A DNA stretch of 28,321 nt from a bacterium (GCA_021817685.1 JAKAGD010000001.1:1-28321); one strand, 5' to 3'. Shown: positions 18,081 through 24,575, counted from the first letter of the stretch. Numbers and translations: made by a program. Notes: generated by a model from the sequence alone, not told the origin.

Positions 18081-18458
18081 ATGCAACTGGAAGTTTGTCT
18101 GGCAAAAATACATCGAGCGACGGTTACCGACGCCGACCTTGATTATATGGGGTCCATTACGATAGACGGCTTGCTCCTTGATGCCGCCGGTCTGCTCCCG
18201 AACCAGTCGGTTCTGGTCAATAGCCTCGCGAACGGAATCTCGTGGAAGACGTACATCGTGCGGGGCGAAGAAGGGAAGGGCGAGATCATCCTCAATGGCC
18301 CGCCGGCGCACCATTTCAAGAAGGGCGATATGGTCATCATCCTGTCCTATGTGCAGGTGAGCGAGGAGGAGGCGAAGAAAATGCCGCACCCCACGACTGT
18401 TTTCGTGGACAAAGAGAACAAACTCACCGAGGTAAAAAAGGGTTGGCGTCCGTCTTGA
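18081..18458 (+). CDS. panD: Aspartate 1-decarboxylase
   Basis: The 125-residue protein aligns by eye with PanD along its length: an N-terminal LAKIHRATVTDADLDYMGS block, LLDAAGLLPNQSV, then NGPPAHHFKKGDMVIILSYV. The Gly-Ser pair at residues 24-25 is the self-cleavage site that yields the pyruvoyl cofactor. The enzyme makes beta-alanine from aspartate for pantothenate and CoA. The length is normal. The frame is open upstream to 18045, but the ATG at 18081 fits the family start and lies 6 nt after TATATT. No other pantothenate gene is in the window. A terminator-like hairpin follows 25 bp downstream. Confidence 0.93.
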   Translation: MQLEVCLAKIHRATVTDADLDYMGSITIDGLLLDAAGLLPNQSVLVNSLANGISWKTYIVRGEEGKGEIILNGPPAHHFKKGDMVIILSYVQVSEEEAKKMPHPTTVFVDKENKLTEVKKGWRPS

Positions 18459-18482
18459 ATTAAGGTATGGTGCGTCCCAGAA

Positions 18483-18513
18483 GCCCTTTGTAACGAGAGG
18501 GCGTCTTTCTTTT
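18483..18513 (+). terminator. Terminator-like hairpin between panD and the PLP enzyme gene
   Basis: GCCCTTT (18483-18489) pairs with AGAGGGC (18496-18502, one G-T pair) around GTAACG, followed by GTCTTTCTTTT. It ends 21 nt before the next ATG, so it could end panD transcripts or act as an attenuator for the downstream gene. Confidence 0.55.
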
Positions 18514-18534
18514 AACTTCCTGAAGGGGAATGAA

Positions 18535-19488
18535 ATGAAACGCACGCTTCAAGATGTCTACGCCAATCCTATTTTCGGCGCTCTGTATCCGGAGGGGCTT
18601 GAATTCATGACAGCGCGCCGCCTCCCGTCCTCTTTCGAGGAAGCCGGGATCGACGTTACCGCTCTCGTTTCTTTCGGTGTATTTCCGCACATCAAGACGA
18701 TACCTGCGGCGCAAATGATGCTGGAGGATTTCAAGAACGGGCTTTACGAAGGGAAGCACACCATGGTCGTCGACTCCTCGGGCAACACTGCACACGCGGT
18801 CGCGCGCCTCGCGCGGGCGTTCGCTTTCAAGATGGTCAAGGTGGTGCTGTCGAAAGATGTCCCGGAAAGCAAGAAGGGGATTCTCGCGGCGCTTCCCGGA
18901 GTCGAGCTTATCGAGGTCGGGGAAAAAGTCTCGGAACGAGCGCAAGAAGAAGGGCGGCGGCCCGGCCATGTGCACCTGGACCAGTACAAGCATATGGGCA
19001 ACGTACACGGGCACGAGTTATATACCGGTCCCGAAATCGTTCGGGTGCTAGGCCAAGCTCCGCGCGTCATTACCATCGCCATGGGTTCGGGCGGTACTGC
19101 CTGTGGCGTCGGGCGTTTCTTCAGGGCGAACCATCCGGACACGCTCATTATCGGCGTCCGTCCGAGGCTCGGCGAGCGGGTGCCCGGCGCACGCGATAAG
19201 AAGAAAATGGAAGAGGATGTGACGCTTCCATGGGAAGAAGTCGTTGACGTTGTCATCGAAGAAACCCGCAAAGACTCTTTCATCGCAATGCGCAGGCTCT
19301 GGAGGGACGTGGAGCCGCAGCCGGGACCGACCTCGGGCCTCGCCTTCGTGGGTCTTGAAGAATATCTCGAGATCTGTCCACCCGAAACGCTCCGGCGGTT
19401 CACAGGGGGAATCGCCGCCTTCCTGTGCCCGGACGACGGTCGTTTCTATTCGGAACGCACGACGGGCGAACTTGATCCCGATCAATAG
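18535..19488 (+). CDS. PLP-dependent fold-type II enzyme, cysteine synthase-like
   Basis: This 317-residue protein has the tryptophan-synthase-beta/cysteine-synthase fold. The likely PLP lysine is Lys54 in FPHIKTIPAAQMM, the substrate loop is SSGNT (81-85), and the PLP-phosphate loop is GSGGTACG. LDQYKHMGNVHGHELYTGPEI resembles the CysK region that ends in TGPEI. Activity could be cysteine synthesis, cystathionine metabolism or another beta-replacement; the substrate loop does not decide. The start ATG has a weak Shine-Dalgarno (AAGGGG) 6 nt upstream and a real leader, unlike most neighbours. A strong terminator follows. Confidence 0.83.
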   Translation: MKRTLQDVYANPIFGALYPEGLEFMTARRLPSSFEEAGIDVTALVSFGVFPHIKTIPAAQMMLEDFKNGLYEGKHTMVVDSSGNTAHAVARLARAFAFKMVKVVLSKDVPESKKGILAALPGVELIEVGEKVSERAQEEGRRPGHVHLDQYKHMGNVHGHELYTGPEIVRVLGQAPRVITIAMGSGGTACGVGRFFRANHPDTLIIGVRPRLGERVPGARDKKKMEEDVTLPWEEVVDVVIEETRKDSFIAMRRLWRDVEPQPGPTSGLAFVGLEEYLEICPPETLRRFTGGIAAFLCPDDGRFYSERTTGELDPDQ

Positions 19489-19505
19489 ACCCAGTTGTTC
19501 CTCCC

Positions 19506-19532
19506 AAATCCCCGGCCTTGCCGGGGATTTTT
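19506..19532. terminator. Strong bidirectional terminator
   Basis: AAATCCCCGGC (19506-19516) pairs with GCCGGGGATTT (19520-19530) around CTT, with more Ts on the plus side and As on the other. It serves the PLP enzyme gene and abuts the stop codon of the convergent P1B ATPase gene at 19531. Confidence 0.85.
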
Positions 19533-21309
19533 ATGCGCGCGGCTTGAACGCCGCGCGGAGCGCGTTCAGGATCACCGCCACGTCTATGCCTTCCTGGAGC
19601 AGAGCGCCTTCTACCGGGACGATGAGGCCGAATGCGGCGAACAACATGCCGGCGGCCGAGAGACCGATGCCGGTATACACGCTCTGTCCCGCGATGCGCA
19701 CCGAGCGCTTGGAGAGCGCAAAGAGTTCTTGGATAAGCAGGACGTCGTGGCCGAGGATGGCCACGTCCGCCGCTTCGATGGACGCGCTATTTTCCGTGCC
19801 GGAGAAAACGATGCCGATGTCCGCTTTTGCCAGTGCGGGCGCGTCGTTGAGCCCGTCGCCCACCATCGCAACTTTCTCTCCGCGTTTCTTTGCTTCCTCT
19901 ACCAGGCGGTATTTATCTTCCGGCGTGCAGTCCGCGCACACATCGAGCGAGAGACCGGCGAATATCGCGTCGGCGTGCTCTTTCCGGTCGCCTGTGAGCA
20001 CAGCGACTTTCAATCCGGAGCGCGTAAGATCGGTAAGGAACTTCTTCGCATTCTCTTTGAGCACATCATTGAAGTGGAGCACCGCGAGCGGATTGCCGTC
20101 TTCGGAGAGGAGGAGCGAGATGCCGCCTTCCTTATGATGCTCTTCCGGCGCCTGTTCTATGGAAATGTAATGGCCGTCCACGGCGCCGGTGACGCCTTTC
20201 CCGATGACTTCAGCCACATCGCGCGCCGGCGCGGGAGTAAAATTATGCTTCTTTGCGGCGGTGATGACGGCGCGCGCGAGCGGGTGGATGGAGTGGTATT
20301 CAAGCGCGGCGGCGAGCGAGAGCACCTGCGACTCGGTGGCCTCCTGATCCAGGAGCGTGATATCGGTCAATTGCGGTTCGCCGAGAGTGAGCGTGCCGGT
20401 CTTATCAAAAAAGACGGTCGTAATGCCGGCGATGGATTCGAGCGCGGCCGGCGTTTTTACGATGATGTTCCGCCCCGCCGCGCGCGAGAGGCCGCCGATG
20501 AAAGCGACCGGTGCGGCGATGATGAGCGGGCAGGGCGTTGCGATGACGAGCACAGCGAGCACGCGCACGATGTCGCCGGTGAGGAGGTACGCGCCGCCGG
20601 AGATGAGGAGCGTGAGGATGGTGAACGGCAGGTTCGCCGCGGTCGTCATCCGGACGAACGGCGCCTGGTTCTTCTGCGCGTCCCGCACCAGGTCCACGAT
20701 CTTTGCATAGGTCGATGTCGCCAGCGTCCCCTGGACCGCGAGTTCGAACGCCTCGCCCGCGTTCACGCTCCCGCTTTTTACAAAGGCCCCCTCGTCCATC
20801 GTTTCAGGCAACGGTTCGCCGGTCAGGTTTGCGAGGTTCAAGACGGCGTGCGGCGAAGCGAGCAAGCCGTCGAGCGGGACCAGTTCGCCGCTCCGTATGA
20901 TGATGACCGCACCGGTCGCAACGGAAGCCAGCGGAACCTCTTTATTCTCCCCGTCCACATCTTTCACGAGCGCGGTTTTCGGGATGCGGGCAAGCAGGGC
21001 GGCGAGCGATGCTTCAGCGCGCCGGCCGGCATACGCCTCGAGCGCTTCGCCGCCGGTGTACATAAGCGCGATGACGGCGCCGGCGAGGTACTCGTTCGTA
21101 AAGGCGGCGAGCACGAGCGCAAGGAAGGCGATGTAATCGAGCGATACGCCGCCGGTGCGCATTTCTTCATACGCGGCTATGAAGATGGCAAGGACGCCGA
21201 GGCCGATGGCGGCGAGGTACAGGGCGGGGAGAGAGAAGGCGAGCGCTCCCGCAAGGAGAAGAGCGACTAACCCGGGAAGTATGAGGGTCGTGAGGTTCAA
21301 ATACCGCAT
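19531..21309 (-). CDS. P1B-type heavy-metal translocating ATPase (TPC motif)
   Basis: This 592-residue protein lacks any N-terminal HMA metal-binding domain. Membrane helices come first, then the actuator loop LTGEP (162-166), transmembrane metal motif ATPCPL (TPC at 258-260), phosphorylation site DKTGTLT (from Asp302), the P1B hallmark SIHPLAR (His342-Pro343) and GDGLNDAP. CPC and SPC pumps carry Cu, Zn or Co; the TPC form has been placed in a smaller P1B group with less certain metal. I chose the ATG at 21309: the GTG at 21336 is in frame, but the extended -10 box at 21338-21343 would start the mRNA downstream of that codon. The gene is divergent from the 3D-domain gene. Confidence 0.88.
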   Translation of the reverse strand: MRYLNLTTLILPGLVALLLAGALAFSLPALYLAAIGLGVLAIFIAAYEEMRTGGVSLDYIAFLALVLAAFTNEYLAGAVIALMYTGGEALEAYAGRRAEASLAALLARIPKTALVKDVDGENKEVPLASVATGAVIIIRSGELVPLDGLLASPHAVLNLANLTGEPLPETMDEGAFVKSGSVNAGEAFELAVQGTLATSTYAKIVDLVRDAQKNQAPFVRMTTAANLPFTILTLLISGGAYLLTGDIVRVLAVLVIATPCPLIIAAPVAFIGGLSRAAGRNIIVKTPAALESIAGITTVFFDKTGTLTLGEPQLTDITLLDQEATESQVLSLAAALEYHSIHPLARAVITAAKKHNFTPAPARDVAEVIGKGVTGAVDGHYISIEQAPEEHHKEGGISLLLSEDGNPLAVLHFNDVLKENAKKFLTDLTRSGLKVAVLTGDRKEHADAIFAGLSLDVCADCTPEDKYRLVEEAKKRGEKVAMVGDGLNDAPALAKADIGIVFSGTENSASIEAADVAILGHDVLLIQELFALSKRSVRIAGQSVYTGIGLSAAGMLFAAFGLIVPVEGALLQEGIDVAVILNALRAAFKPRA

Positions 21310-21337
21310 TGTTCGGGGTTCTCTGTATGGTAGCACG

Positions 21338-21343
21338 AATATA
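21338..21343 (-). promoter_or_regulatory. Extended -10 (TGG-TATATT) for the P1B ATPase
   Basis: On the minus strand TATATT is preceded by TGG. It predicts a start near 21331, about 22 nt before the ATG at 21309. The region toward the next gene is AT-rich, unlike the coding DNA. Confidence 0.5.
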
Positions 21344-21351
21344 CCAGACCT

Positions 21352-21371
21352 ATTGACATTATATTGTCAAT
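21352..21371. promoter_or_regulatory. Inverted repeat, candidate operator
   Basis: ATTGACA (21352-21358) and TGTCAAT (21365-21371) form perfect 7-bp arms around a 6-bp AT spacer. The repeat covers the -35 of the plus-strand promoter and lies just upstream of the minus-strand -10, so one bound protein could control both genes. No regulator gene is adjacent. Confidence 0.45.
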
Positions 21372-21381
21372 GTGCTAATAT
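21353..21381 (+). promoter_or_regulatory. Canonical sigma70-type promoter for the 3D-domain gene
   Basis: TTGACA (21353-21358), a 17-nt spacer, then TAATAT (21376-21381) preceded by TGC, an extended -10. The predicted start near 21388 gives a leader of about 40 nt. This is the best-formed promoter in the window. Confidence 0.75.
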
Positions 21382-21428
21382 TTGAATTAACGAGGTAGTT
21401 ACAAGCTATTTCGGTACTAAAACACCCA

Positions 21429-21983
21429 ATGTTACCACTTACGACCCTTATGGGGTTTTTGCTTTTGTCCGGCGGCCTGGCGCTACCGGCTCACGCTCAA
21501 ACCCCTTCATCGCCGAGCTATACGGTTACGCTGACCGCCTACAACGCCGTAGCGGCGCAGACGGACGGCAATCCGCTTGAGACGGCCAGCGGCGCCTACT
21601 CCAACCCGGAGGTTATCGCCGCGCGTTCCCAGGACTTTGCTACGGAACTTCCGTTCGGTACCATCATCGAACTCGACGGCTCGAACATCTCCTCGGACGG
21701 CACCTGCGGTTACGGCGTCGTTGCTTCCCGCATCGGCTATCGCGTCATTGAAGACACGATGAACGCAAAGTTCACCAAGCGCGTTGACGTGCTCCTCGAT
21801 ACGAAGCGGGATTACCGTACGACCGACAAGGGTTTGAAGAACGCCGCGCAAATACTCGGCATCTGTGACGGCGTCGTCATTCGCGTCGTGGGGCACGTGG
21901 ATATTAACCACATCCCGAAGACTCAGGAAGAGCTTGCGAAGCTCGTCACCGGGAAATCGGATTCGCTCGCACTCAACAAATAA
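21429..21983 (+). CDS. Secreted 3D-domain protein
   Basis: This 184-residue protein has a clear signal peptide (MLPLTTLMGFLLLSGG, probable cut after AHA at about residue 23). It is followed by a 3D domain (PF06725-like double-psi barrel): VTLTAYNAVAAQTDGNP, then LPFGTIIELDG and VLLDTKRDY, which supply the three conserved aspartates. Related domains occur in lytic transglycosylases and resuscitation-type proteins that act on peptidoglycan. The C-terminal tail is polar. An ATG at 21450 is a second possible start, but it would shorten the signal peptide. A strong promoter with a possible operator precedes the gene and a terminator follows, so it is a single-gene unit. Confidence 0.87.
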   Translation: MLPLTTLMGFLLLSGGLALPAHAQTPSSPSYTVTLTAYNAVAAQTDGNPLETASGAYSNPEVIAARSQDFATELPFGTIIELDGSNISSDGTCGYGVVASRIGYRVIEDTMNAKFTKRVDVLLDTKRDYRTTDKGLKNAAQILGICDGVVIRVVGHVDINHIPKTQEELAKLVTGKSDSLALNK

Positions 21984-22010
21984 CTCCGGACAAGTACCGC
22001 TCCGGAACGC

Positions 22011-22040
22011 GCGGCGCCCCTAGGGGCGCCGCGTGTTTTT
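22011..22040 (+). terminator. Intrinsic terminator of the 3D-domain gene
   Basis: CGCGGCGCCC (22011-22020) pairs with GGGCGCCGCG (22024-22033) around TAG, followed by TGTTTTT. It is 27 nt after the stop codon. Confidence 0.85.
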
Positions 22041-22046
22041 GTGCGG

Positions 22047-22052
22047 TATCCT
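22047..22052 (+). promoter_or_regulatory. -10-like box (TATCCT), 7 nt before start
   Basis: TATCCT ends 7 nt before the ATG at 22060, directly after the terminator of the previous gene. Confidence 0.45.
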
Positions 22053-22059
22053 TATCCGC

Positions 22060-22713
22060 ATGCGGCGTCTCACGCTTTCCGAATCCGGACTGACTTCAAG
22101 TGAATACAAAACGCTTGCGGGCCTCTCGACGCCGGCGAAGATACAGGATTTCCTGGATACGTTCGCTTTTAATTTTGAAAAGAAGGGCGACACGCACATG
22201 TCGCCGCGCCGCGTGCTCGCGGCGAAAAAGATGCACTGCATTGAGGGAGCGATGCTGGCCGCCGCCGCGCTCTGGATAGCCGGCGAGCCGCCCTTGATCA
22301 TGAATCTCTCGTCCCGGATGGGGAAAGGGGATGTGGATCACGTCGTCGCGCTTTACAAGCGCGGCGGGCGGTACGGTGCCGTGAGTAAGACGAATCACGC
22401 CGTGCTCCGCTTCCGCGACCCCGTGTACCGCACGCCGCGCGAGCTTGCGCTCTCGTATTTCCACGAATGGTTCATGAACGAGACGCGGGAGAAAACGCTG
22501 GAATGCTATTCCAAGCCCTTGGATATGCGCCGATTCGGAACTGATTGGCTTACGGGCGAGAAAGATCTCTGGAACGTCGCCGATGCGCTCGCCGAGCGCA
22601 AGCACTATTTCCTCGTGCCCAAAGGGAATTGGCGCTACGTGCGCAGGGCCGATGCTATGGAGCTCGCGGCCGGAAAGATCATCGAGTGGAAGAAGTCCCA
22701 TCCGCGGACGTAG
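22060..22713 (+). CDS. Transglutaminase-like (papain-fold) protein
   Basis: This 217-residue protein has a cysteine in a helix start (MHCIEGAMLAAAALW, Cys60) and a histidine in DVDHVVALYK (His94). These are followed by GAVSKTNHAVLRFRDPVYRT and ELALSYFHEWF. The Cys-helix plus DHVVA strand arrangement matches bacterial transglutaminase-like proteins of unknown role, which may be proteases, amidases or transferases. There is no signal peptide, so it is probably cytoplasmic. The ATG at 22060 is chosen over upstream codons because of the TATCCT box 7 nt before it. The activity is a family-level inference only. Confidence 0.68.
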   Translation: MRRLTLSESGLTSSEYKTLAGLSTPAKIQDFLDTFAFNFEKKGDTHMSPRRVLAAKKMHCIEGAMLAAAALWIAGEPPLIMNLSSRMGKGDVDHVVALYKRGGRYGAVSKTNHAVLRFRDPVYRTPRELALSYFHEWFMNETREKTLECYSKPLDMRRFGTDWLTGEKDLWNVADALAERKHYFLVPKGNWRYVRRADAMELAAGKIIEWKKSHPRT

Positions 22714-22725
22714 CCGATATAAAGA

Positions 22726-22748
22726 AAAGGCGGATATTATCCGCCTTT
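22726..22748. terminator. Bidirectional terminator, better on the minus strand
   Basis: AAAGGCGGAT (22726-22735) pairs with ATCCGCCTTT (22739-22748) around ATT. The minus-strand tail is TCTTTATAT after the stem's own TTT. It lies 17 bp after the stop of the 47-residue minus-strand gene and 12 bp after the transglutaminase-like gene. Confidence 0.75.
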
Positions 22749-22765
22749 GTGCCCTTGATCGGTTC

Positions 22766-22909
22766 CTACCCGAAGGCAAATGACCTCGCGACTCGTTGCG
22801 CGCTCGGTGAAAGCGGTTCCGGTTCCGTCCGCTTTTGTGGCGCCCGCATCCGCGCTTTTTTGCGAACCTGCGGCTGCGTCGACCTTCCTCTGATCTTCTT
22901 CAGTGCCAT
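22766..22909 (-). CDS. 47-residue basic protein with a strong Shine-Dalgarno
   Basis: From the ATG at 22909 the minus strand reads MALKKIRGRSTQPQVRKKAR and continues with MRAPQKRTEPEP to FAFG and a TAG stop. It is rich in Arg and Lys with no hydrophobic segment, so an RNA-, ribosome- or DNA-associated role is conceivable, but I recognise no family. Support is contextual: a perfect AAGGAGG sits 7 nt before the ATG, one of only two clear Shine-Dalgarno sites in the window, and a terminator follows. It lies 66 bp after the CofE-family gene and may share its mRNA. The Shine-Dalgarno is embedded in a hairpin. Confidence 0.62.
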   Translation of the reverse strand: MALKKIRGRSTQPQVRKKARMRAPQKRTEPEPLSPSAQRVARSFAFG

Positions 22910-22916
22910 GACCAAT

Positions 22917-22934
22917 CCTCCTTCAAGTGAAGGA
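22917..22934 (-). promoter_or_regulatory. Shine-Dalgarno inside a hairpin
   Basis: On the minus strand TCCTTC (22934-22929) pairs with GAAGGA (22924-22919) around ACTT. The AAGGAGG ribosome site (22923-22917) is therefore partly buried. It could be opened by temperature, a protein or an upstream ribosome. Confidence 0.5.
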
Positions 22935-22975
22935 CATCGCCTCTGTCCTCCCGTTCTTATAGGCGATTGCCGGAG

Positions 22976-23695
22976 TTACGTCAACGCTTTACGGATGATG
23001 AAGAAGGGCGTCATTTCGCTGTCTTGTCCGGCAGGATTGTCGCGAAGCACCTCCCGGATGAATTTCTCCGAAATGGCGGAAGTGGATTTGCCGAGCGAGA
23101 ACGCGCCGCGGTAATTGGCATCCACTATGACGGTTTCGGCGCCGAAGCGCTCCCTTACCTTGCGCGCGACGCCGTTCGGGTCTTTGGGCGCTTTTTTGGC
23201 GTAGTCGGTATAGGGTTCGAGCGTCCAGGACATGGGGCAGTCGATGGACTTCGCCTGTTTGCCGACCAGGTAATAGAACGCGCCCTTAATGCCCAAGGGG
23301 CGGGTAACGGCCGCCACAAGCGCGGCGAACAGCACGCGCGGGACCCCCGCCTCTTCAATGAGGAGCTGCATCGCCGGGGCGGTACCGTGCCCGAGCCCGC
23401 GGAACTGCGGCGTGCCGGCATGATTGCGGACTTTGCTCGAGAGGAAGCGGGCGAGCCAGGTGGTTCGCACGTCTTTGGTCGGGATGATGCGGCCCTGGGT
23501 CACGCAGACTACTTTTTCACTGATGAAAAGGAGATCGCCGGGGCGCAGGTGCGGTACGGCGTACTCCTCAAGAAGCTTCATCAAATCGTCGCCCTCCTGT
23601 ATGAGCCGCGTCTTGATGGGGAGACGCAAATAGCGGACGCCGAGTGCAACGGCGTCGAGATCCTTGCCTTTATTTGGCACCAAATCGGTCGGCAT
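22976..23695 (-). CDS. CofE-family (F420-0:gamma-glutamyl ligase-like) protein
   Basis: This 239-residue protein carries the family opening VRYLRLPIKTRLI, then the hallmark GDLLFISEKVVCVTQGR, and a later VIVDANYRGAF strand. In archaea and actinobacteria CofE adds glutamate to coenzyme F420-0 using GTP. No other F420 gene is visible here, and the length is that of the ligase domain alone. It probably ligates an amino acid or amide to another acceptor (inference). The ATG at 23695 is divergent from the SET gene across only 20 bp. The gene is likely co-transcribed with the 47-residue gene downstream. Confidence 0.82.
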   Translation of the reverse strand: MPTDLVPNKGKDLDAVALGVRYLRLPIKTRLIQEGDDLMKLLEEYAVPHLRPGDLLFISEKVVCVTQGRIIPTKDVRTTWLARFLSSKVRNHAGTPQFRGLGHGTAPAMQLLIEEAGVPRVLFAALVAAVTRPLGIKGAFYYLVGKQAKSIDCPMSWTLEPYTDYAKKAPKDPNGVARKVRERFGAETVIVDANYRGAFSLGKSTSAISEKFIREVLRDNPAGQDSEMTPFFIIRKALT

Positions 23696-23703
23696 GATAT
23701 ATC

Positions 23704-23709
23704 TAGTAT
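23704..23709 (+). promoter_or_regulatory. -10-like box (TAGTAT), 6 nt before the SET gene
   Basis: TAGTAT is followed by AACGGT and the ATG at 23716. It overlaps the opposite-strand TATACT at 23705-23710. Confidence 0.5.
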
Positions 23710-23710
23710 A
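23705..23710 (-). promoter_or_regulatory. -10-like box (TATACT) for the CofE-family gene
   Basis: TATACT on the minus strand lies 9 nt before the ATG at 23695. Because it overlaps the SET-gene box, the two promoters should compete. Confidence 0.5.
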
Positions 23711-23715
23711 ACGGT

Positions 23716-24138
23716 ATGAGCACCAAGAAAGCCACTAACCCCGAGGGAGTTCGGGTAGGGAGGTCGAGCGCCGGGCTCGGCCTCTTTGCGACGCGCGCCT
23801 ACAAAAAAGGGGAGCGCATCATTGAGTACTTCGGCAGGGTCATCTCAAAGGAGGAAGAGTACACGAGCCGGAGCAAATATCTCTTTGAGGTGAACTCGCG
23901 CAAAACCATCGACGGCACGGACCGGAAAAACATCGCGCGGTATATCAATCATTCCTGCACGCCCAACTGCGAGCCGGAAATAGAGAAGGGGCGCATTTAC
24001 ATCGACGCCATTAAGAACATCAAGCCCGGCGACGAGTTCACCTACGATTACGGCGAGGAATACTTCAAGGAGCACATTCGGCCGTACGGCTGCCGCTGCG
24101 TGAAGCACCATGCCACGCATAAGAAAACGCCCCGCTAA
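23716..24138 (+). CDS. SET-domain protein lysine methyltransferase
   Basis: This 140-residue protein is a nearly bare SET domain. It has the SAM-site strand SAGLGLFATRAYKKGE, then YINHSCTPNC (76-85) forming the pseudoknot, and EFTYDYGEEY (107-116) with the catalytic-site tyrosine. A short CRC ending resembles a post-SET zinc cluster. SET enzymes methylate lysine side chains using S-adenosylmethionine; bacterial targets are mostly unknown. No pre-SET or targeting domain is present, and the basic N-terminus (MSTKKATNPEG) is short. It is divergent from the CofE-family gene and convergent with the cold-shock gene. The family call is firm; the substrate is unknown. Confidence 0.92.
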   Translation: MSTKKATNPEGVRVGRSSAGLGLFATRAYKKGERIIEYFGRVISKEEEYTSRSKYLFEVNSRKTIDGTDRKNIARYINHSCTPNCEPEIEKGRIYIDAIKNIKPGDEFTYDYGEEYFKEHIRPYGCRCVKHHATHKKTPR

Positions 24139-24155
24139 AAGCGGGGCGTTTTCTT
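24121..24155. terminator. Very strong bidirectional terminator
   Basis: AAGAAAACGCCCCGCT (24121-24136) pairs with AGCGGGGCGTTTTCTT (24140-24155), a 16-bp stem with an AAA loop. It contains the stop codon of the SET gene and ends 18 bp before the stop of the convergent cold-shock gene. Confidence 0.9.
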
Positions 24156-24173
24156 TGCTTGACCTAACGCGAG

Positions 24174-24383
24174 TTAGATCTTGCTGACGCCGAGGGCGTT
24201 CGGGCCCTTCGGGCTGTCTCCAATAGTGAACGAGACTTTGTCCCCCTCCTGGAGCTCGTCGAACGAAATGTTCTGGAGCTCGTTAGAGTGGAAGAAAAGG
24301 TCTTTTGCACCCGCCTGGGCGCCATCGACTTTGATGAAGCCGAAGCCTTTCTCGTTCTTCTTGATTACGGTACCATTTTGCAT
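24174..24383 (-). CDS. Cold-shock domain protein
   Basis: This 69-residue protein is a single cold-shock domain: MQNGTVIKKNEKGFGFIKV with RNP1 (KGFGFI, 12-17), then DLFFHSNEL with RNP2 (DLFFH, 28-32), and a final PKGPNALGVSKI strand. These proteins bind single-stranded RNA and DNA, melt mRNA structure and often control their own leader. The gene has a canonical promoter and a leader of about 94 nt, consistent with cold-shock mRNAs elsewhere. There is no obvious Shine-Dalgarno before the ATG at 24383. A strong shared terminator follows the stop. Confidence 0.95.
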   Translation of the reverse strand: MQNGTVIKKNEKGFGFIKVDGAQAGAKDLFFHSNELQNISFDELQEGDKVSFTIGDSPKGPNALGVSKI

Positions 24384-24483
24384 ACTGCAGATTGATAGAT
24401 TGTGTGACTAAGGTATCAAATCAGTAGGCGAAAGTAGAAGCTCGATCCCACTTCTCTGGATTAAGCCGCTGGTTGATGCGTAT

Positions 24484-24512
24484 AAAATAGCAGATGCTCG
24501 CTTTTTTGTCAA
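24484..24512 (-). promoter_or_regulatory. Canonical sigma70-type promoter for the cold-shock gene
   Basis: On the minus strand TTGACA (24512-24507), a 17-nt spacer and TATTTT (24489-24484) preceded by TGC. The predicted start near 24477 leaves a leader of about 94 nt before the ATG at 24383. Confidence 0.7.
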
Positions 24513-24559
24513 TATGCCGTTTGGGCGCCGGGAGGACCGGTACGGTGATACACTCCGTC

Positions 24560-24565
24560 TATATT
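24560..24565 (+). promoter_or_regulatory. -10-like box (TATATT), 10 nt before start
   Basis: TATATT ends 10 nt before the ATG at 24576, in the gap divergent from the cold-shock promoter. Confidence 0.4.
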
Positions 24566-24575
24566 CATACCCGCC

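Noticed and set aside
19495..21270. 591-codon plus-strand frame opposite the P1B ATPase
   Set aside because: It is the complement of an unmistakable P-type ATPase, has no family motif, and would begin before the terminator hairpin.
21441..21459. ACCC/GGGT mini-hairpin followed by TTTT at the start of the 3D-domain gene
   Set aside because: The stem is only 4 bp and it lies inside the signal-peptide codons, so termination there is unlikely.
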